IMG/VR virus record: IMGVR_UViG_3300038701_000199
Coordinates: 1 to 25,249 of that record
Length of the DNA: 25,249 nucleotides
From: a virus
Reading direction: 5' to 3' (one strand)
Shown in pieces: positions 6,812-16,300 of this stretch. Within the stretch, counting starts at the first letter, position 1; each line of letters opens with the position of its first letter. Made by a program: the position numbers and the translations under genes. A model generated the notes under the pieces. It saw only the letters and a program-made list of their open reading frames with translations, had not been told where the DNA came from and made no database searches.

Positions 6812-6846
6812 AGGTCGATGCTCTAACGAGTGTCGGCCTTTTTTTT
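6812..6846 (+). terminator. Rho-independent terminator after capsid gene
   Basis: A 12-bp stem pairs 6812-6823 (AGGTCGATGCTC) with 6828-6839 (GAGTGTCGGCCT), including three G-U pairs, around a TAAC loop and followed by an 8-T run (6839-6846). Its position directly after the capsid gene matches the T-phi terminator of T7, which limits transcription into the tail genes. Confidence 0.93.
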
Positions 6847-6860
6847 CAGCTTGAGCAGAT

Positions 6861-7448
6861 ATGTCACACACCCCCACAACTCGCCTCGAAGCCGTGAACC
6901 TCATGCTAGAGGTCATCGGTGAGACCCCGGTCTCTAACCTGACGAACGTCGCAGGCCCTGATGCTATTGATGCTCTACGCCGCCTCGACAAGACCCTTGT
7001 TGACGTCCTGACTGAAGGCTGGGAATTCAACACCGAATACGAATATCCGCTGACAAGAGATGTCAACGGCCACATCTATGTCCCCACCAATGTACTCGAA
7101 TTGGATTGGGTGAAGACTACTTATGGTATCGATCCGGTCCAACGGGGCAACCGCTTGTATGACCGAAAGAACCACACGTACGTCTTCGATGACGACCTGA
7201 AGGTCACCATAATCGTTTCTCTGAACTTCGATGAGCTGCCTCAATCGGCACGCGCATACATCGCCATCCGCGCTGCTCGCACCTTCCAACAGGACAAGGT
7301 GGGGTCGGAGCAGATGCAGAAGTTCTCCATCCGCGATGAAGCAATGGCACGCACAACTCTCGTGTCTCGTCATGTGGAACAGCAGGGCCTGAACATGGTC
7401 CGCGATACCCCTGACTTCCTCGACTACAACGTAACCGTGAAGAGGTAA
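6861..7448 (+). CDS. Tail tubular protein A, T7 gp11-like
   Basis: A 195-residue protein (T7 gp11 is 196) that forms the upper tail tube ring between portal and nozzle. The N-terminal signature TTRLEAVNLMLEVIGETPVS, followed by LDKTLVDVLTEGWEFNTEYE with the WEFN element, is characteristic of this family. It starts 15 bp after the capsid terminator's T-run; TTGAGCAG just upstream is only a weak ribosome site. It is followed after 2 bp by tail tubular B, which it contacts in the virion. Expression probably depends on read-through of the capsid terminator, because no promoter-like repeat occurs between. Confidence 0.95.
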   Translation: MSHTPTTRLEAVNLMLEVIGETPVSNLTNVAGPDAIDALRRLDKTLVDVLTEGWEFNTEYEYPLTRDVNGHIYVPTNVLELDWVKTTYGIDPVQRGNRLYDRKNHTYVFDDDLKVTIIVSLNFDELPQSARAYIAIRAARTFQQDKVGSEQMQKFSIRDEAMARTTLVSRHVEQQGLNMVRDTPDFLDYNVTVKR

Positions 7449-7450
7449 CC

Positions 7451-10045
7451 ATGTCTCTCGTATCTGGGCAATTGCCCAACCTTCTGAATGGCGTAAGCCA
7501 ACAGGCAGTGACGTCCCGGCTGCGATCACAGGCTGAGGTACAGGTCAATGGCCTGTCCTCAATTCTCGACGGTAACACCAAGCGCCCTCCTTTCCGTCAC
7601 ATCACTGAGCTGTCTGAGGATCCTTTCGGGGATAACAAGACGCACGTGATCAACAGGGATACCGAAGAGCGCTACATCGTGTCTCTGGGCAATGGGACAA
7701 TCCGTGTGTGGGACACTGAGGGTGACGAGAAGACTGTCACTTTCCCTGACGGAACCGATTATCTGAACTGCACGTCGCCGCGTAAAGAGCTTTCAGCTTT
7801 GACCGTGGCTGACTACACGTTCATCTCTAACAACACTGTGACGGTCGAGAAGGATGACTACCTGTCCCCTGCACAGAACTTCTTTGGCCAGACCTTCCTG
7901 AAGACCCTCAGCTACGCCACGCAGTACACCATCAAGATCGATGGAGAGTACCGGGCGGAGTATACGTCACTGACGACCAATGCTGCCGCAAACAACAACT
8001 ACGATCTGAGCTATGACCGTATCAACGGGAACCTCTATTCGTACCTGATCGACGACCCTATCGACCTCTTTAAGAACCCTGCGGTCTGGTATTTCATTCC
8101 TGTAGAGTTCCTTCAGAAGAACCTTGAGGATCCTCTACGGCCTGAGACTGTGGAGGATACTGATGGGCAAGGCGGAACGTTCGACAGACCAGCTCTCTAT
8201 GAGGAAAGCGATGACCTGATCAACATGGTCGCCCTTGACCAGAATGCGTTCACGGTCGAGCAGCACGGCCCAGTGATCCACATCGAGCGCAACGATGGCG
8301 GCGAGTTCGACATCGACACTTACGACAGTGAAGGGTCCACCAGCTTCATCACCATCCGTCCCCAGATGCCTAACTTCACGGACCTACCTGTGATCGGCAA
8401 GAACGGGACTGTGGTCGAGATTGTAGGCGAGCTGGAGAGCACTGGTCAGAACACGTACTTCCTGAAGTTCATCACGAACAACGGTGAAGAAGGCCTCAAT
8501 GAGGGCTACTGGAAAGAGACTGTGGCTCCGGGTATCCAGACCCGCCTCGACGCTTCCACAATGCCTCACGTCCTAGTCCGCCAACCAGACGGCTCCTTTG
8601 AGTTCCGTCAGGCTGATTGGGGTGAACGCCTAGTGGGTGACGAGAGTTCTTCCCCGTGGCCGTCCTTTGTCGGCAAGAAGATCAACGACATGTACTTCGA
8701 CCGGAGACGCCTGTGTATCCTCGCAGACGACAACGTCATCATGTCCCGCGCTGGTGCGTTCTTCTCGTTCTTCGCACAGACAGTCACAACAGTCCTCGAT
8801 GATGGACCTATCGATGTGTCCTCGTCCTCCAAGACTGTGTCGGTTCTCCGCCATGCGATCCCTTACAACGGGCGGATCCTGCTGTTCTCTGATCAGAAGC
8901 AATTCGAGATCAGGGTAGATACACTCCTCGCGTCTGTCCCTCCTGCTATCAAAGAGGTGACAGCTTTCGAGAGTGCTATCGGGGCAGCTCCAGTGTCCAG
9001 TGGTAAGACTATCTTTTTTGCGTCGGAGCAGGGCGCGTGGTCCAGTATTATGGAATATTACAGTCTGGACAACACAGACGTGAACATGGACGCCAACAAC
9101 GTCACTGAGCATGTGCCTAAGTATATCCCTGCAGGTATCCACAAGATGTCTGTCTCGGAGATTGGCAACATGCTGATCGCCTGCACAGAAGACAACAGCA
9201 ACGAGGTGTACGTCTACAAGTATCACTGGCGGAATACTGAGATCATCCAAGCGAGCTGGTCTACGTGGGCACTAGGGGACAACGCCTCGATCTACAGTGT
9301 GGACTTCATCAAGGACGAAGCATACGCCATCGTCGAATACCCACGCGGTGTCTACCTGATGAAACTGCAGGTGGGCGAGAACAGTGACACTGGGATCGAA
9401 CCTCTGGATACACGTCTTGACCGGCGGCTGACAGAGAGCGAAGGCATCTCCGCTAACTATGATGCTGACGACAACCTGACGACCATCTATGTTCCTTACC
9501 GGTTCCACAGTGACAAGGTCTGTGTGGTTTCCCGACGTGGGGATCTGTCAGGCACTCGACGCTATGGCACACGGGCACGCATCGTGAGCACTGCAACCAT
9601 CCCTTATGGCGAGCAGATCAAGGTCTCCGGGGACTGGTCAACAGAACAGTTCTTTGTGGGCGTTGAGTATGAACACTCGTACACCTTCTCTGAGCAGGTC
9701 GTGAGGATCTCCTCTGGCGGAGGTGGATCGGCTGCAATTGCGGCTGGGCGTCTGCAGTACAAGAAGTGGCACGTGTTCTACAAGGACACCTACGGCTTTG
9801 ACGTGGATGTCGACATCCTCGGTTACGACACGATCACCCATACGTTCCGTGCACCTACTCTGGGTGTCACAAAGAACATCATCGGTGACCCTAAAGTGAC
9901 TGATGGTAAGTTCTCCTTCCCTGTCAAGTCGCGGTCTGACCGTGTGTTTATCACCCTCAAGAACAGCAGCTTCTACCCTTCGACCTTCATGGCCGCTGAG
10001 TGGGAGGGAATGTTCACGAGGAACAGCTCGAAAGTAGGAATATGA
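7451..10045 (+). CDS. Tail tubular protein B (nozzle), T7 gp12-like
   Basis: The tail nozzle protein, 864 residues against 794 for T7 gp12. The N terminus LPNLLNGVSQQAVTSRLRSQ with VQVNGLSSILDGNTKRPP is the family start (Gly-Val/Ile-Ser-Gln-Gln, then KRPP). TVADYTFISNN near residue 115, WPSFVGKKINDMYFDRRRL near residue 400, HVPKYIPAGI near residue 555 and the C-terminal WEGMFTRNSS are further family landmarks. The extra length appears to lie in residues about 120-330, a region with little recognisable similarity that could carry an inserted domain. The start has GAGGTAACC directly before it. The stop TGA overlaps the next ATG (ATGA). Confidence 0.96.
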   Translation: MSLVSGQLPNLLNGVSQQAVTSRLRSQAEVQVNGLSSILDGNTKRPPFRHITELSEDPFGDNKTHVINRDTEERYIVSLGNGTIRVWDTEGDEKTVTFPDGTDYLNCTSPRKELSALTVADYTFISNNTVTVEKDDYLSPAQNFFGQTFLKTLSYATQYTIKIDGEYRAEYTSLTTNAAANNNYDLSYDRINGNLYSYLIDDPIDLFKNPAVWYFIPVEFLQKNLEDPLRPETVEDTDGQGGTFDRPALYEESDDLINMVALDQNAFTVEQHGPVIHIERNDGGEFDIDTYDSEGSTSFITIRPQMPNFTDLPVIGKNGTVVEIVGELESTGQNTYFLKFITNNGEEGLNEGYWKETVAPGIQTRLDASTMPHVLVRQPDGSFEFRQADWGERLVGDESSSPWPSFVGKKINDMYFDRRRLCILADDNVIMSRAGAFFSFFAQTVTTVLDDGPIDVSSSSKTVSVLRHAIPYNGRILLFSDQKQFEIRVDTLLASVPPAIKEVTAFESAIGAAPVSSGKTIFFASEQGAWSSIMEYYSLDNTDVNMDANNVTEHVPKYIPAGIHKMSVSEIGNMLIACTEDNSNEVYVYKYHWRNTEIIQASWSTWALGDNASIYSVDFIKDEAYAIVEYPRGVYLMKLQVGENSDTGIEPLDTRLDRRLTESEGISANYDADDNLTTIYVPYRFHSDKVCVVSRRGDLSGTRRYGTRARIVSTATIPYGEQIKVSGDWSTEQFFVGVEYEHSYTFSEQVVRISSGGGGSAAIAAGRLQYKKWHVFYKDTYGFDVDVDILGYDTITHTFRAPTLGVTKNIIGDPKVTDGKFSFPVKSRSDRVFITLKNSSFYPSTFMAAEWEGMFTRNSSKVGI

Positions 10046-10491
10046 TCCGACCATCGGTATCTGAGGACGTCGCTCTTGTGGCGTCCAACATCAGGGACGA
10101 AGACCGGGCTGAGGTAGAAATGCTCACAGGGATGACGCCAATGGAGGCGTTGTCCTTGGGGTTCCTCGGTTCCCCTGACTGTATCACAGGTGTCGGCAAA
10201 GGAGGCGCTATCGTCTGCATGGCAGGCGTTGCTCCTACAGACACCAAAGGCTTTGCATCGGTCTGGATGCTATCGACCCCAGCCATCATAGACAACAAAA
10301 GGGAAGCCTTAGTGGAAGGCCGGAAGTGGCTTAAGCGTATGCGCTTGAAATACGGAAGGCTCGCCAATGTCGTGTCTTCTGCCAACCACGTCCACCTCTC
10401 ATTAATCCAGCATATGGGTTTCAGGCTTGGACGTGAAATCCAACAAGCGGGTGTCCACAGGATCCCTGTAACCCCTTTTCAAATGAGGTAA
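10042..10491 (+). CDS. Internal virion protein A, T7 gp13-like (GNAT-like fold)
   Basis: The frame can be read from an ATG at 10000, but the ATG at 10042 is preferred: it overlaps the nozzle stop by 4 bp, has TAGGAAT directly upstream, and gives the N terminus MIRPSVSEDVALVASNIRDE, similar in type to T7 gp13 (MMTIRPTKSTDFEVF...). The 149-residue product is close to T7 gp13 (138). RKWLKRMRLKYGRLANVVSS followed by HVHLSLIQHMGFRLGREIQ is like the acetyl-CoA-binding part of GNAT acetyltransferases, as known for gp13 homologues; enzymatic activity is not implied. It is expected to help assemble the internal core. Position between gp12 and gp14 equivalents supports the call. Confidence 0.85.
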   Translation: MIRPSVSEDVALVASNIRDEDRAEVEMLTGMTPMEALSLGFLGSPDCITGVGKGGAIVCMAGVAPTDTKGFASVWMLSTPAIIDNKREALVEGRKWLKRMRLKYGRLANVVSSANHVHLSLIQHMGFRLGREIQQAGVHRIPVTPFQMR

Positions 10492-10494
10492 CAT

Positions 10495-11082
10495 ATGTGT
10501 GCTATTGCAGGGCTGGCCGCGCTGTCGTCCAGTGCGATGTTCGCGGTATCCCTAGGTGTGTCCGCAGTGACCACCGGTATCCAATACATGGCGCAGAAGG
10601 CTCAGGCCGAGGCCCAAGTAGAAGCCCAAGAGACGAACCTTAAGAACACCGCAGACGCGGCCAATGCTGCCATGGTCCAATCCGTGGAAGACCTCCAACA
10701 GCGCACACTGCAGACCCGAGCCGCAACAGCACTCCGCGTGAGTAACGCTGAGACGCGGACCCTGCAGGCCAAGGGGACCTTCAACGCTGCGAATGAAGCA
10801 TCAGGTCTCTCTGTAGCTGCGCTCATGGATGACTATGACCGGCAGTTCGAAGACTACGCTGATGCTCAATACCGGCAGCTCGGCTTTGATATCGATCAGA
10901 TCGACCGTCAAGTTGAGGGTGTCCAGGCGCAGGCTAAGAGCCGCGTCAACTCCGTGCCTATCGCACCTGTCTCAGGGCCTAGCCTTGGCGGTGCCTTGGC
11001 TGACTTCGGTGCCACTGCGGTCGGTGCTTTCAATCAATACTCCGTGCGGGATCCTCTGACAGGTAACCGTACACTTACATAA
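10495..11082 (+). CDS. Internal virion protein B, T7 gp14-like
   Basis: A 195-residue protein (T7 gp14 is 196) of the ejected core that is thought to enter the host outer membrane during DNA delivery. It starts with Met-Cys like T7 gp14 (MCW...), has a hydrophobic, Ala/Gly/Ser-rich segment in residues 4-35, then a long Ala/Gln-rich helical, coiled-coil-like region (about 37-150) and a short Gly-rich C terminus. The ATG comes 3 bp after the gp13-like stop, with ATGAGGTAAC as ribosome site. Order and length make the assignment good even though sequence identity of this family is low. Confidence 0.87.
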   Translation: MCAIAGLAALSSSAMFAVSLGVSAVTTGIQYMAQKAQAEAQVEAQETNLKNTADAANAAMVQSVEDLQQRTLQTRAATALRVSNAETRTLQAKGTFNAANEASGLSVAALMDDYDRQFEDYADAQYRQLGFDIDQIDRQVEGVQAQAKSRVNSVPIAPVSGPSLGGALADFGATAVGAFNQYSVRDPLTGNRTLT

Positions 11083-11092
11083 GAGGAACGCC

Positions 11093-13312
11093 ATGGTTGA
11101 CCGTGTCGTAGAAGAAGCAGGATTGACGCCCTCAGCGTCTCCTGTGGATCGCTTTATCCAACCACGTGTGGCCGCGCCTAAGGTCTCTCCTTTGGAAGAA
11201 TTGGCACGCTCTCTGCAGAGTGTGAACCCGAAGGTGCAAGCTGTTCTAGCTGGCATGAATGATGACCGGGCGCGGCAGGACGAGGCGGCTGGTGCCCTAG
11301 CTGAAAGCCGTCTCCCTAATGACACAAACCTTCTGGCCAACAAAGAGAAGTGGCTTGAGGTGATTATGCAGGTCCGCAAGGACGATGCAGCAAACGGCAC
11401 GAACAACGCTGCAGCTATCACTGGTGTATCCCCTCACTTCCGCAGAGGTCTCGTTCAGGCCCGCGCAGAGCGGCTTGGAAGGGGGCTACAGCAGCATCTC
11501 TCCAGTGTGTGGAATGATAACGCTGACGGCATCCAAGACGTTGACGACCCTGAACAGGTCCAGTCGTGGGTCGCTAAGGTGGCTCAAGAGTATGCCCAAG
11601 ACGTCGGCATCAACGGTATCGACCCTATCATCGCACGGGACGCCTACCTGCCATACGTCGCGCAGTCTCAAGATAGGCTGATCGGTCATCACGCGAAGCA
11701 CCGTGCAGAGCAACGAGCTGCGGCCTACGAGGCTGAGCTGTACTCCTCGGTGGGCTGGTTGACCAATGGAGGCGGCACAGGTGACAGCACTGTGAATGAC
11801 TTCCTGAGACGTCTTACAGGCAGCGAGAGTAGCGGCAACAAGAAGGCCTTCCGTACCAACAAGGATGGGCGCTCCTTCGGGGGCCTGGTCCAGATGGGTA
11901 AGGCTCGTCTCGATCAGTGGGCTGCAGCGACAGGCAACAAGAAGATCACTGTCCAGCAATACAAGCAGCTCAGTGCAGAGGAACAACTGCGCATCGCTGA
12001 CTGGCACATCAGAGACATTGACCGCGTCATTGACGAGAACGGCTATATCTCTCAAGGCTGGTCCCGCGATGGTCTCCGCTCGGTTGCCCACTTGGGTGGC
12101 ATTGGAGGCATGAAGCAGTTCGTCAAGACCAACGGTGGGTACAACCCTGCAGATGAACTAGGGACGCACCTCTCGACCTACTACAAGCGCTTCTCTTCGT
12201 CGGCCTCGGCCATTCAGAAGGAAGTGGACACAGCAGTCGCCAACGGTATGGACCCTAAGCGTGCCAACGAGATCGCTGTGCAGGGTGTCCTGAGCCAAGC
12301 TGTGGCTACCAAGAACCCTAAAGTCCTCGACCAGCTCATGGAGATCGACACAGGCTTTGGTGTCCTCGGCAACGTGGGCTGGGTCCGTGACTTGGTCAAT
12401 GAGACGCGTGAGGCTATCGAAGACGACCTGTGGGAAGATGAAGATCGAAACCGTAAGGTGGAGAAGTGGGAGCGTGACGCCGTTGCTCAGGACCTCAAGA
12501 TTGAGGGCTACGCACGTGTCATGGATGACCCGCGAGCTGACCACAGTGAGTTCATCGGTACAATCCGGGATGCTGGCTTCCCTGATCTGGCGAATGCTAT
12601 CTCGACCATGCAGCAGAACCTCCAGGATCGGTCCTACAAGATCCGTACGAATGACCAAGCTGTCCTTCAACTGCGGCGTATGATCGAAGAAGGTGAGGCC
12701 TCTCCAAGCGAGCTTATGGACTTCATCGCATGGGGCGTGAACAACGGGGACTTCTCCAGTAGTGTTGCGGTATCCCTCATGGATGACCTGCGGACAGCTA
12801 AGGAGAAACCTCCTGCGGCCACTGACAGCCTTGTCCAACGGGCTATCAAGGAGTCGGCGGCAATCGTCGAACAGCGCTACATCGGTTCTGACGGGTTCTT
12901 CAGTGTTACCTCAGCACAGCGAGCACGTGGTGCAGAGAAGGCTTTGGAGTTTGAGAATGAGCTGCAGGATGACCTGACAGTCTACCTCGAAGACAACCCT
13001 AATGCTTCCCCGGCAAGGCTGCGACAGTTCATGCGCCAGAAGGCCTCCGAGCTGCTGAAGCTGGACCGCTACAACCAAGTGGCTGAACCTGAGGCGACTT
13101 CCACAGCCCTCGATGGGGACACTCCAGCCCCTGCTGCAGCCGCTCCTGAGAGCAATCCTGCAGACATCCTCCCGTCTCTGGGTATCTCCCGTGAACGGGC
13201 TGAGCTGGGCCGCACACAATACAACGAAACATATGGGACTAACCTCTCTCTCGATGAGTTCATCCGTCTTCTTGAAGATGGCCGGAACAGGCTCAGCGAG
13301 GAATCTCAATAG
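11093..13312 (+). CDS. Internal virion protein C (T7 gp15-like) carrying a lytic transglycosylase-like domain
   Basis: A 739-residue internal core protein, close to T7 gp15 (747), in the gp15 position. The flanking parts are helical and otherwise featureless. Residues about 238-365 look like an SLT-type murein transglycosylase: RRLTGSESSGNKKAF puts the expected catalytic Glu at E245, followed by FGGLVQMGKARLDQW (the usual G-L-x-Q-M motif) and SVAHLGGIGGMKQFVKTNGG (the AYNAG-like segment). In T7 this activity sits at the N terminus of gp16, so it has a different carrier here. The domain would open peptidoglycan locally during DNA ejection. AAGAGGAACGCC precedes the ATG. The C-terminal 80 residues include a Pro/Ala linker (about 665-690) and a small helical end. 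Confidence 0.86.
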   Translation: MVDRVVEEAGLTPSASPVDRFIQPRVAAPKVSPLEELARSLQSVNPKVQAVLAGMNDDRARQDEAAGALAESRLPNDTNLLANKEKWLEVIMQVRKDDAANGTNNAAAITGVSPHFRRGLVQARAERLGRGLQQHLSSVWNDNADGIQDVDDPEQVQSWVAKVAQEYAQDVGINGIDPIIARDAYLPYVAQSQDRLIGHHAKHRAEQRAAAYEAELYSSVGWLTNGGGTGDSTVNDFLRRLTGSESSGNKKAFRTNKDGRSFGGLVQMGKARLDQWAAATGNKKITVQQYKQLSAEEQLRIADWHIRDIDRVIDENGYISQGWSRDGLRSVAHLGGIGGMKQFVKTNGGYNPADELGTHLSTYYKRFSSSASAIQKEVDTAVANGMDPKRANEIAVQGVLSQAVATKNPKVLDQLMEIDTGFGVLGNVGWVRDLVNETREAIEDDLWEDEDRNRKVEKWERDAVAQDLKIEGYARVMDDPRADHSEFIGTIRDAGFPDLANAISTMQQNLQDRSYKIRTNDQAVLQLRRMIEEGEASPSELMDFIAWGVNNGDFSSSVAVSLMDDLRTAKEKPPAATDSLVQRAIKESAAIVEQRYIGSDGFFSVTSAQRARGAEKALEFENELQDDLTVYLEDNPNASPARLRQFMRQKASELLKLDRYNQVAEPEATSTALDGDTPAPAAAAPESNPADILPSLGISRERAELGRTQYNETYGTNLSLDEFIRLLEDGRNRLSEESQ

Positions 13313-13319
13313 GTAAACA

Positions 13320-16300
13320 ATGGCAGATATTGAAGTGAACAACGGCGAGGGCGATGCAGCCCTCAACGCCTTGCGCATGATCCCTGAGCTGATGCCCCAA
13401 GAGGCAGCTCCTGCAGCTCCTGCGGCTGAAGGGATCGAAGTGGACGTGGAGGCCCCTCAAGGCTTCCTCGCCCAAGCTGGTCAAGCAGTCCTCGACGCTG
13501 GTCACGGTATCGCTGACGGTGTTCAAGAAGGTGTCACTGAGACTCTGGAGACCGTAGGATGGGCTGGTGATGAGCTGATGTTCGGAGCCACAAAGCTCCT
13601 GACAGGCGAAGCCAAGAACTACTACATCGGTGAAGGGTGGGTCACACGTGATGGCCTGAACGAAGCCAATGAGAACGGCACACAGCTCGGCTGGCAACCA
13701 CTGCAGGACATCGACAACATCACTGATGTATCAGACCCTGAGACATTGGTGGGTTCAATTTCCTCGGGTGTCTCTCAGTTCCTTGTGGGGCTGCTCGGGC
13801 CGGGTAAGGCTGCAGTACCTTTCAAGACTACGACCAAGACAGGTCAATATGGTAAGGCCATGCTGCAGGGGGCAATCGCTGACTTCGCTGCGTTTGATGA
13901 GCATGAGGCTCGCTTTGCAGACTTTCTGCAGGACACCCTCGGCCTCGACAACGCGGTGATCAATGCGCTGGCTGCTGACGAAGACGACACAGTCCTTGTA
14001 GGCAAAGCCAAGAACGCTCTCGAAGGTATGGGCCTGGGCCTCGCTGCAGACGCTCTCATGAAGACCGCTCGTATCCTGACGAAGGTGCGTAAGGTGGCTG
14101 ATGAGGCTGGCCCTGAGGCAGCTCAAGAGGTCCTCTCTGAGATTGCTGATGAAGTGCAGCTTGAGTTGTTCGACGAGATCTCTGATCCTAACCTGCGCCT
14201 GAAGAGCGGCGACAAGGTGGACATCAAGGTCGTCAATAAGGATGCACCTGCAGACAAAGCTGTGGAGGCTGCTGAGGTTGAGACCAATATCAGCCCTGTG
14301 ATGCAGGATGCCAAGCTCCGTGCTGAAGCGCGACAAAAGCGTCCTGACTTCGACACTGCAGAGTTCCAAGCGGCAATCGACCGCGAGGTGGCATTGACCC
14401 GTGGTGGTTCTATTCGGGACCCCAATGGGCGGATCGATAACGACTTCTTCAACTGGGACAAGATGGACAGTGACCTGACCTCGCGTGACTACGTGAACAT
14501 GGCTGCTGACGCTATCCCTGACCATGTCATCCAAGACACCAAGACCTTTGCGAAGATGAATGACGAAGCCATGGCGTTCCTCTCGGCCAGCATCGACAGC
14601 ACTCCTGACGACATCCTGACGTATCTCAAGCGTACCGCTAAGGACGCCGAGAAGCAGCAGGCTGCGCTGTTGGGCGGTAAGATGGTCATGCAGAGCCTTG
14701 GGCGTGAGATCGAACAGCTTGCCTACAAGATCAGCAATGGTCTCGACGATGGAGCTGAAGCGTACGCCAAGATGGTCCGCATGCAAGGGACGCTCATGGA
14801 GGTCGTGGCAAACGTCAAGAGCATCCAGAAGGGCGCTGCACAGACTACCGCAGCAGGTCGCATTCGGACAACTGATGTCGTTACCGGCCAAGAGCTGTCA
14901 CGTCTCGATGTCATCTCCCAGCTCACTGACGAGATGGATCACGCAGGTGGTCGCAAGAAGATCAAGGATCTGGCCGACGAGATCGTCCTGAACATGAAAG
15001 CCGGGAATGGTACTGCCGGTGTCCTGAACATCGCTGCAAAGCGGACAGGTGGGGTACGCAAGTTCTTCGATGTGGTCAATGAGGTACGGATCAACGGCCT
15101 CTTGTCTGGTCCTCGGACACACGCCATCAACGCTATCTCCAACACAATCCAGACGTCTCTTCTGCCTGCCGAGCGTATCGCTGGTGCTGCCCTCACTATG
15201 GACGGCCCTATGATGCGTGAAGGCTTCGCTCAGTATGTCGGCCTTGTGCGTTCCATTCGGGACGGCTTCAAGTATGCCAAGATGGCTGGCTGGAAAGGGC
15301 GCAACATCCTCGACCCTGAGGCTTCGATCCTTGAGGCCAACGGTGTGGACTACAGGGCGATCACAAGCCAACACCCAGACAAGGTGCGGCGCGGCCTCAT
15401 CAACTCTGTGGGCACTATTGTCCGTCTCCCGAGCCGCGCCTTGAGCATGGGCGACGAGTTCTACAAGCAGCTCAACTATCGCTCTGACCTGTACGCCCGT
15501 CTGTCTACTCAGGCTCGTACTATGGTCAACGAGGGGACGCTCAAGAAGGCTGACATGGCCAAGTGGATTGAGGACAATCTTCAGGCTGGTGTCGGTAAAG
15601 ACGGTACAGCTCGCGACAATAAGAGCCTGCAGTTCGCACGTGAGGCAACCTTCACAAACGAATTGCGTCAGGGTTCATTCGCTCGCGGCCTCCAGAACAT
15701 GACCAACAAGCACCCGATGCTCAAGGTCATTGTCCCATTCGTGAGGACGCCTACGAACATCATCGTGGCCTCTGCACAACGGACACCTCTGATCCGTCGC
15801 CTGAGCCAGAACCTGTCGGATGACCTGATGTCTGGTGACCCGAGCCGTATCGCTTCGGCACGCGGTAAGCTGGTCACAGGTAACCTTGTGTGGGGCACAG
15901 CGATCTACGCGGCAATGGAAGGGAACATCACTGGTGGTGGCCCTATCGACCGTGAGGCTCGCAAGAAGCTCATGGAGACTGGCTGGAGACCTTACAGCTA
16001 CAAGCGTGTGAAGGCTGACGGTGGCGTTGAATACGTCGAGTACAACCGTCTGGATCCGTTCGCGATGTTCTTTGGTATCGCTGCAGACGTCGCTGAGATC
16101 GGTGGACAGGTGAAGGACACAGATATGGACGAGCTGGCTAAGGCTGGTCTTGTGGCATTCGCTAACAACGTCGGCTCGAAGACGTGGCTCAAGGGTATCA
16201 CTGATGCTGCCGAAGCCTATGCAAATCCTGAGATGAGCATGGGTAGCTACATCAACAGCCTGACGTCGTCCTTCTTGCCTTACTCTGCGCTGTCCCGTGA

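Noticed and set aside
10000-10041. Upstream start (ATG 10000) for the gp13-like gene
   Set aside because: It would overlap the nozzle gene by 46 bp and lacks a good ribosome site, while ATG 10042 has TAGGAAT and the common 4-bp stop/start overlap.
13755-14891. Minus-strand open frame (378 codons) opposite the gp16-like gene
   Set aside because: Antisense shadow with no recognisable motif; no other minus-strand gene occurs in the window.
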